DNA of 64,000 bases. Origin: Magnetococcales bacterium. GTDB lineage: Bacteria > Pseudomonadota > Magnetococcia > Magnetococcales > UBA8363. The translations under genes were made by a program, and so were the position numbers. The notes under the pieces were generated by a model. It saw nothing but the letters and a program-made list of their open reading frames with translations, had not been told where the DNA came from and ran no database searches. Of the stretch, positions 16,711 to 26,418 are shown piece after piece; the first letter of the stretch is position 1, and every line of letters begins with the position of its first letter. Location of the stretch: contig PEAK01000008.1 of NCBI GenBank assembly GCA_002753515.1, positions 28,791 to 92,790 of the forward strand, read 5' to 3'.

Positions 16711-19472
16711 GAAACCCCCTTTTCTTTCAAGAATGGGGCATAGGCCATGTCGACTTTACAAATATGATGGTTGAGCCAAGCTTTTACAAAAAATAACAAA
16801 TCGACCGCAGAAGAAAAATCACCCTTTTCAAACTCTCCAACAATCGATGTAAGTTGAGACACGAGATTGCGGTGTTCGCTGATATGCGCGGCTGTCTGCG
16901 GATAGCGATGTTGCTCGAAGAGTTGTTCTTCGCGATTGAAATGAAATTCGGTGTAGTGGAAAAGTTCCGTCAATAGATCACGGATGGCTTGTTTGCTTTG
17001 CCCTTGGGACATGGCGGCGTGAAGTTTGTTGGCCATCTCGACCAGGGTTCGATGATCCTTGTCGATATCGCGTAATCCCACGATTAAACGATTACTCCAT
17101 GCGAAGAAGGGATCGATAACGGCATCTTCGCCATCTTTCTGGAGGTACAAGGAATCCACCAAAGCAAATATTTCTTTTTGTTTCTCCATGAAAGGGGGGA
17201 TTTCGGCCATGGCGGCATTTTGATCCATAGCGGCGATTTGCCCCGCCTGGGCATACCATTGTGTATGCGAGGTGGCCAGATTTTGGAAGAGGGGTTGCTG
17301 AGCCAGACGGCCATGGATGTTTTGTTGCAGCCATTTTCCCAGGGTGGTTGTTTCGGGTTCGGGAAGGTGTGTGTCCTCCCGGGAGATACGTCCTGCAATA
17401 ATCCCATCCAGAGATCCAACGAGAGCTAGGCATTCCCTTTTGATGGAACGGACATTGAAAAGGGGTTCGCCAAAGTCAAGTTTTGCCTGGGCGGCATAGA
17501 GGGAATTGGTCATTTCCTGCAACACCGTACCCAAGCGGTCAAACTGTTCGGCGGACAATTTCATGGAATTGGCGGTATTTTTGGCTTGACCCAGGCTTTC
17601 ATTGACGGTCAGGGCCACCTGCTCGGTGGCGTTCATGGATTCCAGGATGGAATGGGCGTGATCCAAGGCTGCATTGCTGTCATCTGCTGCGGCGGCTGCG
17701 GCTGAAGCAACCCCTTGAGCGGCACTGGCGACTTCGGAAGTTCCGATAGCGGCCTCTGAGGCGGCACGGGCGACATCCTGGGCGGCGACATTGAGTTCCT
17801 GGGCGTTGCGTGTCACTTCGGCGGCGGCATCCGAGACCTGATTGATGGCATCGGAGATGGACTGGACGACACTGGCTTGTTCATCGACCGACAGGTTGAT
17901 CTCCATGTTGGTTCGGTTGATCCGTTCCATGGCGGAAACGATTTCCGTGTTGGCTTTGGTCACGTTTTTCGTGTGGCTCTGGATCGTTTTATTTTGACTG
18001 TGAATCATTCGGGTCGCTTCGGCGGTTTGTCGCGCCAGTTCTTTGACCTCGTTGGCGACTACTGCAAAACCTTTTCCCGCATCCCCTGCCCCGGCGGCTT
18101 CGATGGAGGCGTTGAGGGCCAGCATGTTGGTTTGTTCGGCGATATCGGTGATGACTTCGACGATATGGCTGATTTGCCGCGCCGATTGCGCCAGTTGGTC
18201 CATGACCTCCTGCGTACTTTTGGCATGATTGAATGCCTGCTGCGATTCTTTGCTGGCCCGCTGGCAGCGAATACGGACATCGTTGAGAGCCTCGGTGACC
18301 TCCTTGACCGACACACTGACGTTACGGACGGCGCCGTCCACACTGGCCAGATTTTGGTTGACGCCGCCAATATTGGCGGTAATTTCTTCGGCGGCTGCCG
18401 CCATGGTGGAAATATTAACGCTGGTTTGTTCCACACCGGCAGCGATATTCGACACATTTTCCGACACCTGATGGGTGGCAATGGAGATATTGCCAATATT
18501 TTCCGTAGCCTGGGAAATGGCTCCCTTCACCTCGGATATTTCCCGGAATAAAACGTCATTTTGAGCGGACACCGTACCGACGACATCATGGGAGGAGTTG
18601 GCGTCGGTATTGATGATATGTCGCACATTCAGCAGTTCGGCGGCACCTGCGGTGATGCTGCTGGAGTTGAGGGCGATCAGTCCCATCAAGCGGGTTGTGG
18701 CAGAGACCATGGCATTGATTTTTCGACCGATGTCACTGATTTCATCTTTCATGCCTTCGACGTTAACGCGTGCGGACATGTCGCCGCTTTCCAGGGCTTC
18801 CACGACGGGTGCGATGCGTTTCAGGGAGCGTTCCAGCGAGCGTACCAGTACCCAGCCCAGGAGAACGACCAGGATGCACGCCAAGGTCATGGCGATGGTG
18901 ATACCATTACGAAAATTGGCAAAACTCGTTTCAACGTCTTTCTGGAGCTGCGTGACCAATTCCAGGCGATTGCTGACGAAAGGGGCGAGAATTTTTTGCA
19001 GGGCGTCCGATTCCCGGTCGAATTCGGGCATGAGTGGATTGCCTTTTTCTGGACCGCCGGCAACATAGGCTTTGGCCATTGTTTGGCCTTGGGAATAATA
19101 ACTGGCGAAGCGGGTGGTGAGTAGGTCCAGGGTTGTGTGCAGCTCGGGATCGGTTTCCTTGGGGATGCGTTGGCGGATTTCCTGGATGGCGTCTGCGAAC
19201 TGTTTGGCACTTTTTTCCGCCTCATTAAAACCGTCATTCAACCCGTTCAAACCGCGTGTGGCGGAGATGTCGGATAAGAATTGTTGGACATTGACCATGC
19301 TTTTTTCCATGGTTTTGGCCAAAAAAGCGGGTGCGATCCCCTGTTCCTGTATTTTGGTCGTGGCCGAGGTTACCTTTTGACTGGCAATGATGGACCAGAC
19401 GGTAATTCCCAGCAGGAACAACACGGGCACTGCCAGGGAAAGGATGATTTTTTGCTTGAAAGTGCTATTCAT
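16707..19472 (-). CDS. Methyl-accepting chemotaxis protein with CZB-like and hemerythrin domains
   Basis: 921 residues. Transmembrane helices at about 8-31 and 191-212 flank a periplasmic helical sensor domain; a HAMP domain follows (about 212-265). The long cytoplasmic coiled coil has the kinase-control hairpin tip at about 445-480 ([19 protein letters not shown]). A CZB-like region (about 675-775) keeps LGKWL, but the usual cysteine before it is threonine, so zinc binding is doubtful. A C-terminal bacteriohemerythrin (about 790-915) has all seven di-iron ligands: H807, H844, E848, H863, H867, H903 and D908. It probably senses oxygen through the di-iron site and signals to CheA/CheW (not in this window). 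The C-terminus lacks a CheR-tethering pentapeptide. Confidence 0.93.
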   Translation of the reverse strand: MNSTFKQKIILSLAVPVLFLLGITVWSIIASQKVTSATTKIQEQGIAPAFLAKTMEKSMVNVQQFLSDISATRGLNGLNDGFNEAEKSAKQFADAIQEIRQRIPKETDPELHTTLDLLTTRFASYYSQGQTMAKAYVAGGPEKGNPLMPEFDRESDALQKILAPFVSNRLELVTQLQKDVETSFANFRNGITIAMTLACILVVLLGWVLVRSLERSLKRIAPVVEALESGDMSARVNVEGMKDEISDIGRKINAMVSATTRLMGLIALNSSSITAGAAELLNVRHIINTDANSSHDVVGTVSAQNDVLFREISEVKGAISQATENIGNISIATHQVSENVSNIAAGVEQTSVNISTMAAAAEEITANIGGVNQNLASVDGAVRNVSVSVKEVTEALNDVRIRCQRASKESQQAFNHAKSTQEVMDQLAQSARQISHIVEVITDIAEQTNMLALNASIEAAGAGDAGKGFAVVANEVKELARQTAEATRMIHSQNKTIQSHTKNVTKANTEIVSAMERINRTNMEINLSVDEQASVVQSISDAINQVSDAAAEVTRNAQELNVAAQDVARAASEAAIGTSEVASAAQGVASAAAAAADDSNAALDHAHSILESMNATEQVALTVNESLGQAKNTANSMKLSAEQFDRLGTVLQEMTNSLYAAQAKLDFGEPLFNVRSIKRECLALVGSLDGIIAGRISREDTHLPEPETTTLGKWLQQNIHGRLAQQPLFQNLATSHTQWYAQAGQIAAMDQNAAMAEIPPFMEKQKEIFALVDSLYLQKDGEDAVIDPFFAWSNRLIVGLRDIDKDHRTLVEMANKLHAAMSQGQSKQAIRDLLTELFHYTEFHFNREEQLFEQHRYPQTAAHISEHRNLVSQLTSIVGEFEKGDFSSAVDLLFFVKAWLNHHICKVDMAYAPFLKEKGVS

Positions 19473-19552
19473 GGTCTGGGTAACCTGATTTTTCAGCTAT
19501 TTTGTTTGACTATGGTGCCGTCCTTAGGCCGTGACGAAACCGATGGTTGCTG

Positions 19553-20260
19553 TTATCCATCCCGCCTGCCGAACAAGGAACTGCCGATTCGCACCAGGGT
19601 TGCCCCTTCTTCGATGGCTACTTCAAAATCGTGACTCATTCCCATGGAGAGGGTATCCATGGAGACTCCAGGAATGGCCATGGCGTGGGTGCTACGCGCC
19701 AATTCGGCCAGGGTTTGGAAAAAGGGTCGGGATTGTTGGGGGTCTTCGGTGAAGGGGGGAACAGTCATCAAACCTTGTAGCGACAGGTGTGGCAACTGGG
19801 CTACTTCCCTTGCGACCTTTGGCAGATCCACGGGATGCAATCCCGACTTTTGTTTTTCACCGCCGACATTGACCTGGAGCAACACCGGCATGATCCGATC
19901 TTCCGGCATGCGGCGATTGATCTCTTGGGCCAGTTCCACGGAATCGACGCTCTGGATCATCTGAAACAGTTGCACGGCCCATTTCACCTTGTTGCGCTGC
20001 AAGGGTCCGATCAGGTGCCATTGCAGGCCGGGTTGTTGAACCCGGGCCATTTTTTCGCGGGCTTCCTGGACCCGGTTTTCGCCGAACAACGAATGTCCCG
20101 CTATGGCGACCTGATCGACCATTTCGGCAGGGTGGGTTTTGGATACGGCGACGAGTTGTACCGAACCGGGGTCGCGTCCAACGTTAAGACAGGCTTGCCG
20201 CATGGCTTGTCGGATTGCGAGGAGGGGGGATACAAAACGATTCACTTTAAACTGCCCCAC
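19553..20260 (-). CDS. YggS/PLPBP family pyridoxal-phosphate homeostasis protein
   Basis: 235 residues from a GTG start. It is a single alanine-racemase-like TIM barrel: the PLP lysine lies in LVAVSKTHP (about residue 40), followed by FGENRVQEAREK, WHLIGPLQRNK, SVDS, LLQVNVGGEKQKSG, LQGLMTVPP, LSMGMSHDFEVAI and VRIGSSLFG, all hallmarks of the family. It binds PLP without a known catalytic activity and affects amino- and keto-acid balance. It diverges from the Bax-inhibitor-1 gene across a 237-base gap containing a promoter for the latter. Confidence 0.93.
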   Translation of the reverse strand: MGQFKVNRFVSPLLAIRQAMRQACLNVGRDPGSVQLVAVSKTHPAEMVDQVAIAGHSLFGENRVQEAREKMARVQQPGLQWHLIGPLQRNKVKWAVQLFQMIQSVDSVELAQEINRRMPEDRIMPVLLQVNVGGEKQKSGLHPVDLPKVAREVAQLPHLSLQGLMTVPPFTEDPQQSRPFFQTLAELARSTHAMAIPGVSMDTLSMGMSHDFEVAIEEGATLVRIGSSLFGRRDG

Positions 20261-20351
20261 ATTTGCCTGAAAGGTACCGCTTCGCGATCAAGTTTGCTTG
20301 GTCGATCGGGATGTCGTCAAGCATTTGTACTTGAAGCTTTGTCAATTTCGA

Positions 20352-20380
20352 TTGAACTGTGGCAAAAGTGCTGCTACTAT
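20352..20380 (+). promoter_or_regulatory. Sigma-70-type promoter for the Bax-inhibitor-1 gene
   Basis: TTGAAC (20352-20357) and TACTAT (20375-20380) are separated by exactly 17 bases and point to the gene starting at 20498, leaving a leader of roughly 110 bases. Match to the -35/-10 consensus is four of six for each hexamer or better; no experimental support. Confidence 0.6.
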
Positions 20381-20497
20381 CAACAGTTCTTAAGAGTATG
20401 TTAACGTTTAATCTTTAGACGCTTTCTTTGTTCCATCAAGAACCCACGTCAAATGTATTTTAAACGAAATCAGAAGGATCTACAAGGAGTTGCCATC

Positions 20498-21190
20498 ATG
20501 AACGAAGACCGTAAATTTCCAATTCCCATGGGTTCCCAAACGAACGCTCAGGTACAGCACGGTGATTTGGCTGTGGACCAGAGCGTGGTGACCTACATCA
20601 AGCAGGTTTACGCCCTGTTGGCCGCCAGTCTCGTTGTGGCTGTCGCTGCCGGTTACGTGGGCATGACGCTGCCGTTTCCCCGGGAACACCCCTATATCCT
20701 CATGGCCATCGCGTTGGGTGCCCTGTTTTTGGCTATGGCGGTGAAAAATGCAGCGACGCTGTTTCTTTTCACCGGTATCTCCGGACTCAGTATCGGACCC
20801 ATCATCGCCATCTACGTTGGTGCCGGGCTTTCCCATATCGTCGGACAAGCCATGTTCCTCACCGGTGCCATCTTTTTCAGCCTCACCTTTTATGCCATGA
20901 CCACCAAAAAAGATTTATCCGTTCTGAGTGGCATGGCCTTCGCTGGGCTCATTGTCATTCTGGTCGGTGGTCTCATCAACCTGTTTTTGCACTCCTCGGC
21001 GGTGGGCTTTGCCCTTTCCGCCGTTGGCGCTCTGGTGTTCTCTGGCTATATCCTGTTTGAAACCCAGGGCTTGAAGCGGGAACCGTGGGTGGTTGCGCCA
21101 TCGGTGGCCGCATTGCAAATGTATCTCAATGTCGTCAATCTTTTCTTGTCACTGCTGCGTCTTCTGGGTGCCATCGAAGGCAAGGATTGA
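20498..21190 (+). CDS. Bax inhibitor-1/YccA family membrane protein
   Basis: 230 residues from the ATG at 20498 (MNEDRKFPIPMG), which has AAGGAG upstream; the frame extends 15 codons further without a ribosome site. Seven hydrophobic segments run from about residue 40 to 225, including LFLFTGISGLSIGPI, the family's conserved FTGxxG(L)xxGP stretch. Members are integral membrane proteins related to the pH-sensitive calcium-leak channel BsYetJ; in bacteria YccA interacts with FtsH. The physiological role here is inferred only from the family. It is followed by a G/C-rich hairpin. Confidence 0.92.
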   Translation: MNEDRKFPIPMGSQTNAQVQHGDLAVDQSVVTYIKQVYALLAASLVVAVAAGYVGMTLPFPREHPYILMAIALGALFLAMAVKNAATLFLFTGISGLSIGPIIAIYVGAGLSHIVGQAMFLTGAIFFSLTFYAMTTKKDLSVLSGMAFAGLIVILVGGLINLFLHSSAVGFALSAVGALVFSGYILFETQGLKREPWVVAPSVAALQMYLNVVNLFLSLLRLLGAIEGKD

Positions 21191-21202
21191 TCCTCATTCC
21201 AA

Positions 21203-21242
21203 GGGGGAGGGGTGTTTCCCTTCCCCCATTCGTACCGGTACG
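21203..21242. other. G/C-rich hairpin followed by a 12-bp perfect palindrome
   Basis: GGGGGAGGG pairs with CCCTTCCCCC (21203-21227) with one bulge, then CGTACCGGTACG at 21231-21242 is a perfect palindrome. The first may end transcription of the Bax-inhibitor-1 gene although there is no T-tract; the second could be an operator for the L,D-transpeptidase gene 24 bases downstream. Confidence 0.4.
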
Positions 21243-21265
21243 GCAGGATTGATCGTCGGTGAACC

Positions 21266-21826
21266 ATGGCCTCTTTTGAGTTGACTACGGATAGTGCCCA
21301 AAGGCTTCAGTACGCAACTGCCTTGCTCCAGAAACACGGTTGGAGTCCGCAACAGGGTCCGGCTTTGGTGGTCCTCGGGGCGGAACAACGGATGTTTGGC
21401 TTGGGTGGGGCATTTCCCCCGGAAGGTTGGCCCATCTCTACCGGGGAGGCCGGATTCGGCAATGTGGTGGACAGTGGTCGGACACCCACCGGCCTGCATC
21501 GTATTTGCGCCTGCATCGGCGATGGGGCACCCATTGGCATGGTGTTTAAAAGCCGGGAGCCCACTGGGGAGATCGTCTCGCCCGCCGGGGCGTTGGACGG
21601 CGATTTCATCACGACACGTATCCTTTGGCTAGAGGGGATGGAGGAGGGTGTCAACCGTGGTCCGGGCGTGGATAGCCGGGAGCGCTACATCTACATCCAT
21701 GGCACGCCGCATGTCCATCAACTTGGTCAGCCCGTTTCCAAGGGGTGCGTCCGCATGGATGACCGGGATGTGATGACCCTGTATCCTTTGGTTTCTCTGC
21801 ATACGCCGGTTCTCATCCTGGCCTGA
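21266..21826 (+). CDS. L,D-transpeptidase (YkuD domain)
   Basis: 186 residues. The catalytic signature is intact: IHGTPHVHQLGQPVSKGCVRM, with the nucleophilic cysteine and the upstream HGT histidine. The PTGLHRIC segment fits the family's TPxGxF strand. L,D-transpeptidases form 3-3 crosslinks in peptidoglycan or attach lipoproteins to it. No N-terminal signal peptide is visible, which is odd for an enzyme that must act in the periplasm; similar short, leaderless YkuD proteins exist in other proteobacteria and may use another substrate or a missed upstream start. Confidence 0.88.
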   Translation: MASFELTTDSAQRLQYATALLQKHGWSPQQGPALVVLGAEQRMFGLGGAFPPEGWPISTGEAGFGNVVDSGRTPTGLHRICACIGDGAPIGMVFKSREPTGEIVSPAGALDGDFITTRILWLEGMEEGVNRGPGVDSRERYIYIHGTPHVHQLGQPVSKGCVRMDDRDVMTLYPLVSLHTPVLILA

Positions 21827-21882
21827 TGAGCCGGGTGGTGGTACGCGACCCCCTCCTTGCCAAATGAACGGATTGGTTGCTC

Positions 21883-22947
21883 ATGTCCGAGCTTTTCGAC
21901 ACGATTGTACATCGTTTGGGTAATCCCCAAATCAGCGGTTTGATCCTGGCCATGCTTCTGGCTGTGGGCGGGGTTTCCTTTTTCGGGCAATCGCTGGCCC
22001 CCTATTTGACCGCCATGATCCTGGCCTACCTGCTGGAGGGGGTGATTCGTTTGTTGATCAGGATTCACCTGCCACGCATGCTGGCCGTTATTATCGTGTT
22101 CAGCCTGTTTTTCTTTCTTCTCAATATGATGTTGTTCGTGGTCTTTCCCACCCTGGTGCGCGAATTAATGCGCATCTCCCAGGAAATCCCTCATATTACG
22201 CAAACCGTCAAGACGTTGATGATCAAATTTGGGGAATCGCTGTCCGGTTGGGTGGATCCCTCTTTTACGGAAAATATTCTTCTCAATCTGGTGGAACGGT
22301 CCCAACAATTGGTCGGTTATTCCATCACCTTTCTGCTCCAGGGATTGCCCGGGGTCATTTCAGTACTCATTTATTTGGTATTGGTTCCGTTTTTGGTGTT
22401 CTTTTTCATGAAGGACAAAGAATTGCTCCTCCAATCGTTTATCCGCTACATGCCGAAAAATCGCGACCTGATCAATCGCGTCCTGGTCGATGTGGATACG
22501 GCGGTGGGGGGCTATGTTCGTGGCAAGGTGTGGGAATTGTTTTTAATTGGCGGAACCGCCTATGCCGCTTTCCTGATTATTGGTTTTAAATATTCGTTTC
22601 TCGTCGGATTTTTGACCGGAATTTCCGTATTGATCCCCATACTTGGAATGGTGGTGGTCGCCTTGCCGGTGATTGTCCTGGGCGTATTTCAGTGGGGGCT
22701 GACCCTGGATGCCATCCAGCCGTTGGTTATTTATTCGGTGATCCAACTGGTCGATGGCAATATTTTGGGTCCGATGATCTTGGGGGAGACCGTCAAGGTT
22801 CATCCGACGACCATCATGTTGGCGGTGTTGTTTTTTGGATCCATCTGGGGGCTTTCCGGTGTTTTTTTTGCGGTTCCCTTGTGGGTGCTTCTGAAAAGCG
22901 TATTGGACGCCATTTTGTTTTCTGAAGAAAGTGGCGGACTTGCCTGA
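21883..22947 (+). CDS. AI-2E/PerM-family membrane protein
   Basis: 354 residues from the ATG at 21883; a TTG six bases earlier is possible. About eight transmembrane segments are visible, with the family pattern: paired hydrophobic helices at the start (ISGLILAMLLAVGG, YLTAMILAYLL), a central soluble stretch (about 90-155), GYVRGKVWELFLIGG, and a C-terminal SVLIPILGMVVVALP plus HPTTIMLAVLFFG. The family includes transporters and permeases of varied or unknown substrates; AI-2 export is shown for few. The end overlaps the start of rsmB by 17 bases. Confidence 0.9.
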   Translation: MSELFDTIVHRLGNPQISGLILAMLLAVGGVSFFGQSLAPYLTAMILAYLLEGVIRLLIRIHLPRMLAVIIVFSLFFFLLNMMLFVVFPTLVRELMRISQEIPHITQTVKTLMIKFGESLSGWVDPSFTENILLNLVERSQQLVGYSITFLLQGLPGVISVLIYLVLVPFLVFFFMKDKELLLQSFIRYMPKNRDLINRVLVDVDTAVGGYVRGKVWELFLIGGTAYAAFLIIGFKYSFLVGFLTGISVLIPILGMVVVALPVIVLGVFQWGLTLDAIQPLVIYSVIQLVDGNILGPMILGETVKVHPTTIMLAVLFFGSIWGLSGVFFAVPLWVLLKSVLDAILFSEESGGLA

Positions 22948-24241
22948 TCATTCGGCCATCATTCCGGGAACGGGGGAGAGGGAGATCGCCGTGGCGGGCC
23001 AACTCCTGGAACGCGTGTTTTCCTCGCGTCAGGCGGCGGATCGCATCCTTGATCACCATTTTCGTGCCGAACACACGGGCCAGCTTGAGCGTCGGCGCTT
23101 GGGGGCCCTGGTGTATGGGGTGTTGCGTCATCGGAGTTTGTTGCAGGCGGAATGCGAGCATTATTTCCCCGAGGTGCCCCCCGGGTCTGCTGTTTTGGCT
23201 GCCATGGCATTGGTCATGTTGGCACGGGGGTCCGGCGTTGTTCTGGATCCGCCGTGGCCACCGCCGCTGGCCAAACTGGCCCAAGTGGAAGATCCTTGGC
23301 CGCAGGATCTCTTGCCGCCATGGATCAAGGTTTCTTTACCCCAGTGGATTTGGCAACATTGGTCGGCCAGGTTTGGTGGCAGCGAAACCGAAGCGCTGAT
23401 GCAATGCATGAATACAGCGGCTACGGTCGATGTGCGCGTCAACATCGGCAAAACAACACGGGATGCGGTGTTGGAACAGTTGCGTTCTTTGGGTGTGCGA
23501 GCCGAACCCACCCCTTTTTCACCCGATGGTTGCCGCCTGGAAGGGCATCCCGCCTTGGTGGATCACCCCTCTTGGCGTCAGGGATTCCTGGAGGTCCAGG
23601 ATGAGGGGAGTCAGATCATCAGTCACTTGGTCGCGCCCAAGCCGGGTATGACGGTGGTTGATTTTTGTGCCGGAGCCGGGGGTAAAACGTTGCATATGGC
23701 GGCGTTGATGCGGGATCGTGGGCGGATCTGGGCGGTGGATACCGAGGTGGAACGGATCCGTCGCATGCAGCCCAGGATCAAACGTGGCGGCATCCGTTCG
23801 ATCCGTACCCTGGTGGTACGTCACGAAGGGGATGCGGGATTAAAAAAATTGTTCCAGGGGGCCGAGCGCGTTTTGGTCGATGTTCCCTGTAGCGCCACGG
23901 GTACGTTACGGCGCAATCCCGAGATCAAATGGCGTTTGACCCCGGATCAATTGGAAACCTATCATTTGCGTCAGTGTGCCATTATACAGGCCGCTTCCCG
24001 TCTGGTTGCCCCGCGAGGACGTTTGATCTACGCCACCTGTTCCCTCATGGAGCGGGAGAATGAAGCCGTGGTCCAGGGGTTTTTAGCGGAGAATCGCAAT
24101 TTCCGCCCCGTGTCTCCGCAAACTATTTCCACCCTGGGGGCTTTGCAAAGGTTGCTACCGCCTTCGCCTTTTTTTACTCTTCTACCCCATCGCACCGGGA
24201 CGGACGGTTTTTTTGCCGCCATCCTCGAACGTCAATCTTGA
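22931..24241 (+). CDS. rsmB: RsmB/NOP-family 16S rRNA (cytosine-C5)-methyltransferase
   Basis: 436 residues from a GTG start at 22931; a GTG at 22991 with a GGGAG site upstream is an alternative. An N-terminal NusB-like helical domain (about 15-140) is followed by the SAM-dependent domain: motif I VVDFCAGAGGKTLHMAA, motif IV VDVPCSATGTLRRNPEIKW with one catalytic cysteine, and motif VI IYATCSLMERENE with the nucleophilic cysteine. This two-cysteine arrangement marks RNA m5C methyltransferases; RsmB modifies C967. It overlaps the preceding membrane gene and lies 16 bases before purH, so all three are probably one unit. Confidence 0.88.
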   Translation: MADLPDHSAIIPGTGEREIAVAGQLLERVFSSRQAADRILDHHFRAEHTGQLERRRLGALVYGVLRHRSLLQAECEHYFPEVPPGSAVLAAMALVMLARGSGVVLDPPWPPPLAKLAQVEDPWPQDLLPPWIKVSLPQWIWQHWSARFGGSETEALMQCMNTAATVDVRVNIGKTTRDAVLEQLRSLGVRAEPTPFSPDGCRLEGHPALVDHPSWRQGFLEVQDEGSQIISHLVAPKPGMTVVDFCAGAGGKTLHMAALMRDRGRIWAVDTEVERIRRMQPRIKRGGIRSIRTLVVRHEGDAGLKKLFQGAERVLVDVPCSATGTLRRNPEIKWRLTPDQLETYHLRQCAIIQAASRLVAPRGRLIYATCSLMERENEAVVQGFLAENRNFRPVSPQTISTLGALQRLLPPSPFFTLLPHRTGTDGFFAAILERQS

Positions 24242-24257
24242 TTGGGAATTGCCATCC

Positions 24258-25874
24258 ATGCCGAAAATTTGCCAAGCACTCATCAGCGTTACCGATAAAA
24301 ACGGCCTGGACCGTTTTGCCCGGGGGCTTGTTACCCTGGGTGTTCGCATCCTCTCCACGGGTGGAACGGCCCGATACCTCAAGGATCACGGCATTGCCGT
24401 GACCGATGTATCCGACTATACCGGATTTCCCGAGATGTTGGATGGCCGGGTCAAGACGCTGCATCCGAAAATTCACGGGGGTCTTTTGGGTATTCGTGGC
24501 AATGCGGACCACGAAGCTCAGATGGCGAGCCATGGCATTGCCGCCATCGACATGGTGGTGGTCAATTTGTACCCGTTTGTGCAGACGGTGGCGGCCCCGG
24601 ATTGCACATTGGCGCATGCCATTGAGAACATCGACATCGGTGGTCCCGCTATGTTGCGTTCGGCGGCCAAAAATCATGCCGGGGTGACGGTGATTTGCGA
24701 CCCGGGCGACTATGACGCCATTTTGAATGAAATGCATCAGCATGCCGGGTCGGTGCATCCGCAGACCAACTTTAAGTTGGCCATGAAAGTGTTTGCCCAG
24801 ACGGCGGCGTATGATGCGGCCATTTCCAACTGGCTTTCCTCGTTGGATGAGAAGCAGCAACCCACGCAATTTCCGGCGGTGATGACCATGCAGTTTCACA
24901 AGCGTCAAGAGATGCGTTATGGGGAAAACCCGCACCAATTGGCGGCGTTTTATGAAGAGCGACCGATTATTGACATGGCGACTGTTGCCCAGGCCAAACC
25001 GTTGCAGGGCAAGGAGCTTTCATTCAACAATATTCACGATGCCAACGGTGCTTTTGAACTGGTCAAGGAGTTCGCCCAGGCGGCGGTGGTGGTGGTGAAG
25101 CATACCAACCCGTGTGGTGTGGCGTTGGATGATGACCTTCTGGCCGCCTATTGTCGGGCACGGGATACCGATCCGGTTTCCGCCTTTGGAGGCATCATTG
25201 CCTGCAATCGACCGGTGACGGCTCCTTTGGCGCAGGAAATTGCCAAAACGTTTGTCGAAGCGGTCATAGCCCCGGGTTTTGACGCTGAGGCGCGTGCCAT
25301 TTTGGCGACCAAGGCCAATCTTCGCTTGTTGGAGACGCCGCCCCTCGGGCCGACCACCATGGCGAAGCCCCCCTTGTATCACCCGGGATTCTTAGACATG
25401 AAACGTGTTCGCGGGGGGGTGTTGCTCCAGGAGGGGGACCATCATGTGTTGCGCAGAGAGGATTTGAAAATTGTCACCCATCGCCCCCCGAATGAACGGG
25501 AATTTGGCGATTTGCTGTTTGCCTGGACGATAGCCAAGCATGTGAAGTCCAATGCCATTGTTTATGCCCGGAATGTGACGACGGTTGGCGTTGGCGCGGG
25601 ACAGATGAGCCGGGTGGATGCCTCGCGCATTGCGGTTTGGAAAGCCAGGGAGGCGCAGCAAACCATGAAACGTCAGGAGGATTGGTTGGTTGGTTCGGTC
25701 ATGGCGTCGGACGCCTTTTTTCCCTTCCGGGATGGCATTGATGCCGCTGCGCAAGCCGGGGCATCGGCGGTCATTCAGCCCGGGGGATCTATTCGTGACC
25801 AGGAGGTGATCGATGCCGCCAATGAGGCGGGTATGGCCATGGTCTTTACCGGGGTGCGGCATTTTAAACATTAG
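24258..25874 (+). CDS. purH: PurH, bifunctional AICAR transformylase/IMP cyclohydrolase
   Basis: 538 residues from the ATG at 24258 (MPKICQALISVTDKNGLD); 15 extra codons upstream lie in the rsmB end and are not conserved. The N-terminal MGS-like domain (about 1-200) is IMP cyclohydrolase: STGGTARYLKDHGI, DGRVKTLHPKIHGG. The C-terminal domain is the transformylase with RYGENPHQ, KHTNPCGVA, FGGIIACNRPV and the end SVMASDAFFPFRDGID...IQPGGSIRDQEVI. It carries out the last two steps of purine synthesis. Confidence 0.97.
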   Translation: MPKICQALISVTDKNGLDRFARGLVTLGVRILSTGGTARYLKDHGIAVTDVSDYTGFPEMLDGRVKTLHPKIHGGLLGIRGNADHEAQMASHGIAAIDMVVVNLYPFVQTVAAPDCTLAHAIENIDIGGPAMLRSAAKNHAGVTVICDPGDYDAILNEMHQHAGSVHPQTNFKLAMKVFAQTAAYDAAISNWLSSLDEKQQPTQFPAVMTMQFHKRQEMRYGENPHQLAAFYEERPIIDMATVAQAKPLQGKELSFNNIHDANGAFELVKEFAQAAVVVVKHTNPCGVALDDDLLAAYCRARDTDPVSAFGGIIACNRPVTAPLAQEIAKTFVEAVIAPGFDAEARAILATKANLRLLETPPLGPTTMAKPPLYHPGFLDMKRVRGGVLLQEGDHHVLRREDLKIVTHRPPNEREFGDLLFAWTIAKHVKSNAIVYARNVTTVGVGAGQMSRVDASRIAVWKAREAQQTMKRQEDWLVGSVMASDAFFPFRDGIDAAAQAGASAVIQPGGSIRDQEVIDAANEAGMAMVFTGVRHFKH

Positions 25875-25885
25875 GGGCGTGGGAC

Positions 25886-25905
25886 GGTCGGATTGATTCG
25901 CGACC
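25886..25905. terminator. Weak hairpin downstream of purH
   Basis: GGTCG and CGACC pair around a ten-base loop 12 bases after the purH stop. The stem is short and no T-run follows, so it is only a possible transcription end in the 180-base gap before gapR. Confidence 0.25.
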
Positions 25906-26054
25906 ATTTCGGTTGTAGGCATCGTTATTGCATTTAACGGACATTGGCAGTGCGCTGTAAGGATGTGGGATACGGCGTGTAACTGGCCATCGTGACCTTC
26001 ACGCCTTGAGAACGGGCAGGAGGGTGTTGCGACCAGCCAAAAATGGAGGGAAAC

Positions 26055-26354
26055 ATGTCAGAAATGCAACGCGTGCATCATTCCGCTGCGGAAGCGGTCC
26101 ACACCCCGGAAATTCCTGGTGAGGAGTTACGGGTGTACATCGAACGCATTGAACGGTTGGAAGAGGAGAAAACGGGGTTGAGCCAGGATATTCGTGACCT
26201 TTATCTGGAGGCCAAGGGTAACGGATTTGATCCCAAGGTGATGAAGGAGATTATCAAACTGCGGAAAAAAGACCCGGAGGAAGTGGATGAAGAGGATGCT
26301 GTATTGCACCTGTACAAGCAGGCGTTGGGGATGATGCAGCCGACCATTCAATAG
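26055..26354 (+). CDS. gapR: GapR (DUF2312) nucleoid-associated protein
   Basis: 99 residues from the ATG at 26055; GGAGGG directly upstream decides it over the ATG at 26043. The core ELRVYIERIERLEEEK, DLYLEAKGNGFD and VMKEIIKLRKKD is the DUF2312/GapR sequence, a helical dimer or tetramer that clamps overtwisted DNA ahead of replication and transcription in Caulobacter. The family is essentially alphaproteobacterial, which makes it a useful taxonomic marker here. It is monocistronic, with an intrinsic terminator after it. Confidence 0.95.
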   Translation: MSEMQRVHHSAAEAVHTPEIPGEELRVYIERIERLEEEKTGLSQDIRDLYLEAKGNGFDPKVMKEIIKLRKKDPEEVDEEDAVLHLYKQALGMMQPTIQ

Positions 26355-26379
26355 CCCTGGAGCCCGGGACTTTGGGATG

Positions 26380-26410
26380 AAGGGGGGGGGATGCTGATTC
26401 CCCCCTTTTT
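26380..26410 (+). terminator. Intrinsic terminator after gapR
   Basis: AAGGGGGG and CCCCCCTT form a perfect stem around an 11-base loop, followed by a run of T (26406-26410) and AATTT. This is the clearest Rho-independent terminator in the window and separates gapR from the ligase fusion gene. Confidence 0.8.
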
Positions 26411-26418
26411 AATTTGGC

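Noticed and set aside
17877..19124. Two long plus-strand frames within the chemoreceptor gene
   Set aside because: They are antisense to a highly repetitive coiled coil; Asp/Gly/His-rich shadows with no family likeness.
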